Positions 57,605 to 64,000 of a stretch of DNA of 64,000 nucleotides are shown one piece after another; positions within the stretch are counted from its first letter, which is position 1; each line of letters opens with the position of its first letter. The position numbers and the translations under genes are program-made. This stretch comes from Dryas octopetala (taxonomy: Eukaryota; Streptophyta; Magnoliopsida; Rosales; Rosaceae), in the NCBI GenBank assembly GCA_963921425.1, contig OY992832.1:8060001-8124000 (forward strand). Reading direction: 5' to 3'. The notes beneath the pieces were generated by a model that saw only the letters and a program-made list of their open reading frames with translations, was not told the DNA's origin and did not search any database.

Positions 57605-58472
57605 ACAGTGAATAAGTGGGAAGAGAAGAAAAAAGGTCAGGTCAGGTAGGAGGGGTTTAAGGGGCGCCGTCTGGTTGCGCGCTCGTTCTCAAAATCTTTA
57701 ATCAAAATTATCTAACCTGCCAACCCGTACCCGACAATAAGATGCCTGCCCCAACCCGGAGCTATACCCTCAATTAAATTCCTATTTACTTTGAAAATTA
57801 CTTTATAACCCATCATCAAATTTTTATCCCCTCATCTTTTTTAAAAAATTTTAGAAGTTAAAAAATAAATCATTGCTAGTCATGGCCGTGCACAAGAAGA
57901 AAGATGATGGAAAGACATAAATATTTTTTTCTTTTTCAATTTTTATTTAGAGAGTAAAATTGGAATCTAAAAATTATAAAAAAAAAAAAAAAAAGCTAGC
58001 ATTACAATTTGTATCTTTTTTGTCAACATATAAACCAATTTGTTAAATTATCTTGAGTGCTAATGCTATATGATGTTTAAGGCATAAGAAAGACACTTTT
58101 TTACGATTTAGTCCATATGAGACATCCTCTCACAATAAGGTGGGATCTCATGTGTTGTGATTCTCACAATCATTGGAAAATGATGCCTTGTAAGGTTTGC
58201 CCTAGGAAAACTCTCATATTTGTGATGATCATGAATGCAACAGTCTAATTTTCTTATTGAAAACCCGAACCTACCCAAAATCTAGTCGGCTCACATTATC
58301 AACGGTAAAGCCCAACCCCGTATGTAATATATAGCTTTATCAGTGGTGGTATATTACACATTCATTATCAGTTTATCACTATACCAGACAGACCATGATG
58401 TACAGAACAAATAATCTCTAGCGATCCCCCAATCACCTTTGCAGCTTTTCCATATATGTCAATGCCCTTCGG

Positions 58473-58509
<37 letters not shown>

Positions 58510-59019
58510 GTTGCAAGTTAGCAGTTTAGCTGTGATCCTGTGCACTCTGTATTTGGAATGAACTCATTTCTGATGTAGTTGTGTCATTGCTCCTCCTACC
58601 TCATCTAGTATGCAATCTGAGAACATATCCCTGCTTTGTAGATCCTAGATCCTAAATCCTACTTCCCGAGCAGTCCAAACCAAATCAAGAAGTTGCAAGT
58701 TCATGTCCGAGCAACACTTGTTAACCGAAAGTCATCTAAAACTCACAGTAAAAGTCATCTTAAACTCACCAAACTCACCAAAAAAGGAGTCACTGGGACA
58801 TAACATGCAACCAAAATGAATCCAGGTCATATTATAGCTGTTTTCTTAATGACCATTAACTGAAATAATCACTAAACTTTAGAATAAAAAGGTATCAATG
58901 CTTTAATTACACAAGTTCTGCGTTTCTCAAATTTCATGGCTTAAGCACAAAATTCTATGTAATCAACACATAATCAGAAAGCCGTCAGAATGATCTACCT
59001 CTCAATCAAATGGCCAAAA
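57605..59019. other. Intergenic DNA between TWINKLE and CLPP3
   Basis: No gene seen. It includes the TWINKLE promoter, an A-run near 57979-57995, and a GA microsatellite (58477-58504). The right part should contain the 3' UTR of the Clp gene. Confidence 0.45.
58477..58504. repeat. (AG)14 microsatellite
   Basis: Uninterrupted AG run. Confidence 0.95.
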
Positions 59020-61390
59020 CTAATATATCTCGTCATCAGGGACGTCTGGCGTCAAGAATTTCCTTGGATCTTTACTAATTTCTTCATAATTCAGTCTTCC
59101 TTTCACCCTTTCTGGGACAGGCTCCAGCGGAATAATGCTATCTCCGTCAATAACTCCATCAATTATTCCATATTCAACTGCTTCTATGGGGGACATATAG
59201 CGATCCCTGTCAATATCTTTTTCTACTTGTTCAAATGGGCGACCGGTGACACCTGAAATAATTCTTGTGACATTGTTTTTATTATGCATGACTTCTTTGG
59301 CTTGAATTTCCACATCTATTGCCTGGCCACTAGCACCTCCAAGAGGTTGATGAATCATAACCCGTGTATTGGGCATTGCAAACCGCTTGCCTTTGGTGCC
59401 ACCACCAAGGATTATAGAAGCTGTTGATGCTGCAATGCCAAGTGCAACTGTGGAGACATCAGCCCTCACAAGTTGAACGACATCATAAATAGCCATTGTA
59501 GCACTAACATAAATAACAGGAAAGACAAGTCAGCAAGCAAATAAGAAGACTAAGAACAGTGACAACATGAAAATATATACAGCAGAATAATGTTTAACAT
59601 GAAAGCACATGAAAGCATATACAGAAAAATAGTTTTCCACATGGCAGGAGCTACTATTTTTCATCTCCTCTAGTAATTTTTTTTTTCTCGAGCAAAAAAA
59701 GACAATTGGTATTATCTCTAAACTCTTTACAAACCAATGCCCACATTGTGAGTATCCCAAAAGCACGAAACCTACCTGCTCCAACATTTTCCTTCAAAGA
59801 CCCTAAAATTCATTTCCAACCAAATCACCTAAGAAACAACCAAAACGCCACAGCTCCTAAAAACATGTCCTCCACCAAAAGCACAAAATTATTAACAAAC
59901 AGAGAAACACATGATGCCGGATCACACAACTCAACCTTGCCTCCCTAAAAAACTTATGCCATAATCTCACTACACCTAGACAATGGTGGAACAAATGGTG
60001 AATATTCCCAGTTACTTCCTTGAATATAATAGATCAAGAAAGTAATATACAAACCTTAGACCCTTCCATGAGCAATTATCCAAACATTGTTGGCTGCTCC
60101 ATGCCCAGCTGATTTGCAGATAAATATCCTATCCACCTCTACATGGACAACTTAGGTTACTTGGGTCTCTACCAGCCAGGAATGACAAAGACACTGAAGA
60201 ATCAAAGCCTAAACCATGTGTTAACATATGTGTATGTGCACTAGTACCCATGTATTTATGCATATAAGTTATATAATTCGTACTGTTACTTGACTGTTAG
60301 GAGGCAAAAAGTATCAGTGCAGATGCTACAAAAATATGTTAACATTAAAGTACACAGGCACAACCATTGTGACTAGAAAAACTCCAATTTAACCATGTTC
60401 GAAACCAGAAAGTTATGCAACTGGGAGCATGAAGAGAGAGTGGCAGGGTACGTTAAGTATGTCATTTCCACTAGGTCACTCCCTACCTTAACTCAGAACC
60501 GTATCTTAAACTATATCAAAGTAAACATGCTTTTGTTCCTAATCTCGACCCAAAGATTTAGCCTTTCTCTATTCTCATAACATATTCAACCAGAAACACT
60601 TTAGTCTCCATGATACATGAATAAACCATCTAAATCAATTTTCTTATCTATCAAGTATCAGTCTCATCCAAACACAAAGCAGAAGAAAAAACATACCATT
60701 CAAAAGTGCAAATAAGATATAATGAGACATCTATATAAGCATATTTCACAATGTTATCACCATATCAAAAAATTAAACCATACTTACTAAACCAAATAGA
60801 AAGTCGAACACCCAAATACAGAATCAATAATTAATGATGTCAAAATCAGTGTCTTTCCCCAAACATGACAAATTACAATGAAATCCAATAAAATAACATC
60901 ATAACCTAAAAAGGGTCCATTTTCAATGTTTTCAAGCAACTAATAAGAAGCAAAGGAAACCCAGAAGCGAAAAAAGCATGTAGAACCTGAGAGAGCCACC
61001 AGTGGAGTTAATGAAGAGTTTGATATCCTTTTTAGAGTCCTGGGCATCCAACAAAAGCAACTGGCTAATAATAGCGTCGGCCACAAAGTCATCTATGCTG
61101 CTGCCCAAGAAAACAATCCTCTCCCTGAGCAAAAGCCCCATGGCGTCGCCCTCGGCGCCTCTCATGGCCGTGCCCGGCGTCTGAGGCGCAGAGGAAATAA
61201 GGAGCGAATGGTCGAGTGCTTGGGACTTGGAAATGAAAGTGGGTTTTGGGGTTTGGAGAGACAGAGATTTGAGTGTGGGGGTTCGTAAAGAAGTGGGAAA
61301 GTAGGAGATTGGTTTGGGACGAGTGCTGTGAGAGAGGTTGGGAGTGGGGGTGTGAGAGAAGAGTGGCGTTGAGATTGAGAGCACGTCCAT
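59020..61390 (-). CDS. CLPP3: Chloroplast Clp protease proteolytic subunit (ClpP3-type)
   Basis: Two exons: 61390-60987 and 59503-59020, joined by a GT-AG intron of 1,483 bp; 295 residues. The ATG at 61390 opens a Ser/Thr/Pro-rich chloroplast transit peptide (about residues 1-70). The ClpP fold follows, with the full catalytic triad: Ser161 in GIAASTAS, His186 in [10 protein letters not shown], Asp235 in DRDRYMS. The C-terminus ([12 protein letters not shown]) is typical of the ClpP3 subgroup as I remember it. The product would be one of the active subunits of the stromal Clp core, which degrades proteins delivered by ClpC-type chaperones. It interrupts the TWINKLE/TWINKY pair. Confidence 0.92.
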
Positions 61391-61676
61391 GGTTGTACAG
61401 TTGGGTAGTGTCTGATAACAGAGAGAGAGATTTGCGCGTTTAGTTGTTGATAGAGGAAGAAGGTAAATGAGAGCGGAGGGCAGGTCTAGTGGCCCACTTA
61501 CACCTTGTATCCGGTTTAAGGTGACCTATAAATCTCTTTGGGCTTTTCGGGTTTGGGTGACCCGAAATTTGAGAGTTTGGCTCTACTTCTACTTATTAAA
61601 TTTTTTCTTTGAAAAAAGAAATTTACAAATAAAGAAACCCACTTTCCATTACTTGTTAGAGAAAATATAAACTGTA

Positions 61677-61749
61677 CAACATATAAAATGGGATGTATTA
61701 TTTTAGAATTAGGTCTCATGGTCTTGGCATTATTTGATTTGTGATGTGA
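61677..61749. repeat. Direct repeat, copy 1
   Basis: CAACATATAAAATGGGATGT, then AGAATTAGGTC and GGTCTTGGCATTA-TTGATTTG; the same words occur in order at 62280-62362. Confidence 0.75.
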
Positions 61750-62000
61750 AATACATGGTTAAGGTTTATTTTAATTTAAGGAGACTTACAGTACAGTCTA
61801 TTTTATGAATTTTTCTTATACTAAGACCGGTAGTGATTTAGGGTTTTTAATTAAATCCTTTTTTTTTTTCTTTGACGGTTTTATGTTAGGTAATCTCGGA
61901 GTTAAAACCTAACATGCAGCCTCTAGAAAGCCCACTCTACACCCTAGGAGGGGAAATACTCTTCAATAGGAGAAAATACCCTTCAAATTGGGGAAAGACT

Positions 62001-62110
62001 TTATTATAAATTTAAAAAATTTTCTTATAAATTAAAAGGGCTTTTTTATAAATTAAAAGAATTTTCTTATAAATTATTATGAATTAAAAAGATTTTCTTA
62101 TAAATTTTAA
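62001..62110. repeat. AT-rich tandem repeat, about 20-bp unit
   Basis: Roughly five degenerate units built on TTTTCTTATAAATTAAAAG. Confidence 0.75.
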
Positions 62111-62279
62111 AACACTCCCGGTCTCCATCTAAAAATTATTTTCCTAAAGTAATTAAGCCTAATTATCTCTTTAATTTATTTAGGCAAAAAAAATTTGAAT
62201 TTCAAACCTCTCTAACATTATGCAGAGAAAGACCATTATTTATTGATGTATTGTTGCCTAACTGTTCATCATCTACTAT

Positions 62280-62362
62280 CAACATATAAAATGGGATGTC
62301 AGGATTGAATTTAGAATTAGGTCATATGTTGGTCTTGGCATTACTTGATTTGCAAGGTGAAT
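62280..62362. repeat. Direct repeat, copy 2
   Basis: Second copy of the 61677-61749 sequence, about 600 bp away, with small indels. The pair could be the remains of a local duplication or of element ends. Confidence 0.75.
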
Positions 62363-62701
62363 TTTTATATCACAAATCTAACAAACTTTATGTTTGGTTG
62401 GTTTCCTTTTTTTCATTTTTCTCAGAAGAGTTTGGTTGGTTTCCTTTTACACTAGTACACAACATGATATAGTCTTTGCATTTGTGACATAAGACTTAGA
62501 ATGAAATTATGAAACTCAAACAATGCCAAACATAAGCAGAGGACAGTGTCCATTAAGATTATTTAAATCCACTCAAATCTGTAAAATAAGTTCCTTCTAC
62601 ACAAACTAAGCAATGATTGTTAACCTTTGCAGCCTTCATGTGCACTTTGTGTAATAAGAATCCTGTATTCTATCTGTGCATATACTTGTCTGAACTTTAT
62701 A

Positions 62702-64000
62702 CTACTTGGGCTGAGATGCAAGCTGATAAGGTTCTGCATTTTCAATTACCTTCCTCAAAGCATCAGGTCCCATATACTTGAGAACCTATGATCATAATCC
62801 AAACATTAGATAAAATTGCCTGATCCTAGGAAAATCGTTATTTTTCCAGATGCTGAAAGCAAATATATAAGAATATTATGTTTTGTAACATTAAAAAGAT
62901 GGTTTGGTCTTATGGGCAACAAAGATTCTTCCAGTTTGGCACTGCCAATATTGATGATGCATTACAGATTCTTCTATCATTTGCAAACATTTTAATTATT
63001 TTTTTTTAAATATTTTTTTCTCAAATGTTCAAAAGTATTCTGCCTTCTACAGTTCATATTCTGTATTTGGGATCTCAAGATATCAGCAACCTTGGTCCAG
63101 CAAAATGTACATATAGCAGTATATCTAGTCCTCGTCCTCCCTACATGTACCAAACCTTAGAACAACAACTAGTAGTCTAGTAGCAATAAAAAACAACCTG
63201 GAGTAACAATAAGGAAAAAGAGTGGAAGAATTATACCTCATTAGCATCTTTGAAAGAGCTGAACTCATCTTTCTTTGGCCAACTTACTTGCCAACATCTA
63301 GAAAATACAATACAAAAGTTGAGTGCACAAACAGATTGAAGGATTTCTCAAATACAATACAAAAGTTACAGAAAATTCCTTTAACCTGTGTGTCCCAAGG
63401 CGGAGTGCCATCTCTCTTGCCAAAGCTTTGCCTGGTGCATCGTCATCGGTTGCCAGAATAATGCGAGAAACCTAACAGGAATAAGTGTATAAAACAACAG
63501 TTTACACATGTAAAAATGTTTGATTGAAATGCAGATGGAAATTAACATACCTTATCCAAATACTGTTTGCAGTTCCACAGATACTGGAATGCCTTGTCCT
63601 ATATTAACACATGAATGCATGCAGAGAAGAATTCTCAGCTACCAAATATTGATATTAAATCACAAAGAAAGGCTCTAAAATTTAACCCATACCTTTTCCA
63701 CAGGTGGCAATTTAACAGAAACCTTTCCTGGTGCACCACTTGGAACACTAACACAATTGCAGAAGCCAGCTTCCTCCATTGAAAGCTTGTCTATTTCACC
63801 TTCAACCTATTAGCAGCATCAGATTCACAAAAGTAAGTTGGGGCCTGGGGGAGAGAGAAGGGAAACAACAGCACAAAGAAGGGGAAATGGAAGTCACAAT
63901 GATAACTTCAGCTGCATCATTTATGTCATCAATTCCATATAATATTTTCGATGAACCCTTCTGCTGAAAATTAGAAATTGAAACCAAATTCAGATAAGAA
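62702..64000 (-). CDS. TWINKY-like primase-only TWINKLE paralogue (5' part outside window)
   Basis: Six exons are visible: 63963-63898, 63806-63693, 63598-63551, 63471-63386, 63297-63237, 62785-62702, with the same phases as TWINKLE exons 9-14; the gene continues beyond 64000. The protein matches the TWINKLE TOPRIM region (EGEIDKLSMEEAGF, ILATDDDAPG, FKDANE) but stops at VIENAEPYQLASQPK, just where TWINKLE goes on into the helicase. So it lacks the helicase domain by design or by an old truncation, like Arabidopsis TWINKY. Relative to TWINKLE, SVPDGAP is SVPSGAP and DGDGPG is DDDAPG; the Asp pair of the TOPRIM DxD is kept. It may act as an organellar primase or a regulator of TWINKLE. Confidence 0.88.

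Larger units (their letters stand above)
61391..62701. other. Promoter side of CLPP3 and 3' flank of the TWINKY-like gene
   Basis: No gene seen. It contains a pair of direct repeats (61677-61749 and 62280-62362) and a tandem AT-rich repeat (62001-62110). Confidence 0.5.

Overview
The window is nuclear DNA from a dicotyledonous flowering plant. It has AT-rich intergenic DNA, genes with many short introns and canonical GT-AG sites, plant MITE-like elements, a Ty1-copia element primed by plant initiator tRNA-Met, and chloroplast- or mitochondrion-targeted proteins. The species cannot be fixed from the sequence alone. A woody rosid is my guess.

Bases 3182-37387 hold a tandem array of intronless berberine-bridge-enzyme-like (BBE-like) FAD oxidoreductases, called BBE-a to BBE-i here from left to right. 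Six are intact (a 3182-4777, c 10878-12506, d 16105-17724, f 20884-22452, h 32078-33682, i 35777-37387; all minus strand). Three are broken: b at 7282-8882 has three small indels; e at 18624-20250 is the only plus-strand copy; g at 23452-30576 is split by a 5,554-bp Ty1-copia element. A 70-bp relic of a tenth copy lies at 33996-34065. Intact copies have a signal peptide, both FAD-linking residues (His and Cys) and the C-terminal BBE domain, so they should be secreted flavoproteins acting on carbohydrates or phenolics in the wall. They differ at the residue that controls reactivity with O2, which suggests a mix of oxidases and dehydrogenases.

Bases 37388-41741 are gene-poor. Then follow, all on the minus strand, a four-exon patellin (41742-43582), a 22-exon TWINKLE organellar primase-helicase (45622-57512), a two-exon chloroplast ClpP3-type protease subunit (59020-61390) and the 3' part of a TWINKY-like, primase-only TWINKLE paralogue (62702 to the window edge). 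From memory, Arabidopsis At1g30660 (TWINKY), At1g30680 (TWINKLE), At1g30690 (PATL4) and At1g30700-At1g30760 (BBE-like) lie in the same order. The window therefore looks like the orthologous block, with ClpP3 added between the two TWINKLE genes.

Mobile DNA is plentiful: a complete but dead copia element with exact 5-bp target duplications, a probable solo copia LTR and a tRNA-type SINE inside TWINKLE introns, three long foldback elements, and several MITE-like copies. I found no tRNA, rRNA or CRISPR array. The window does not show a clearly new molecular system. Its most interesting features are the functional divergence predicted within the BBE array, the conserved gene order, the truncated TWINKLE paralogue with altered TOPRIM residues, and a possible 24-nt microexon in TWINKLE.
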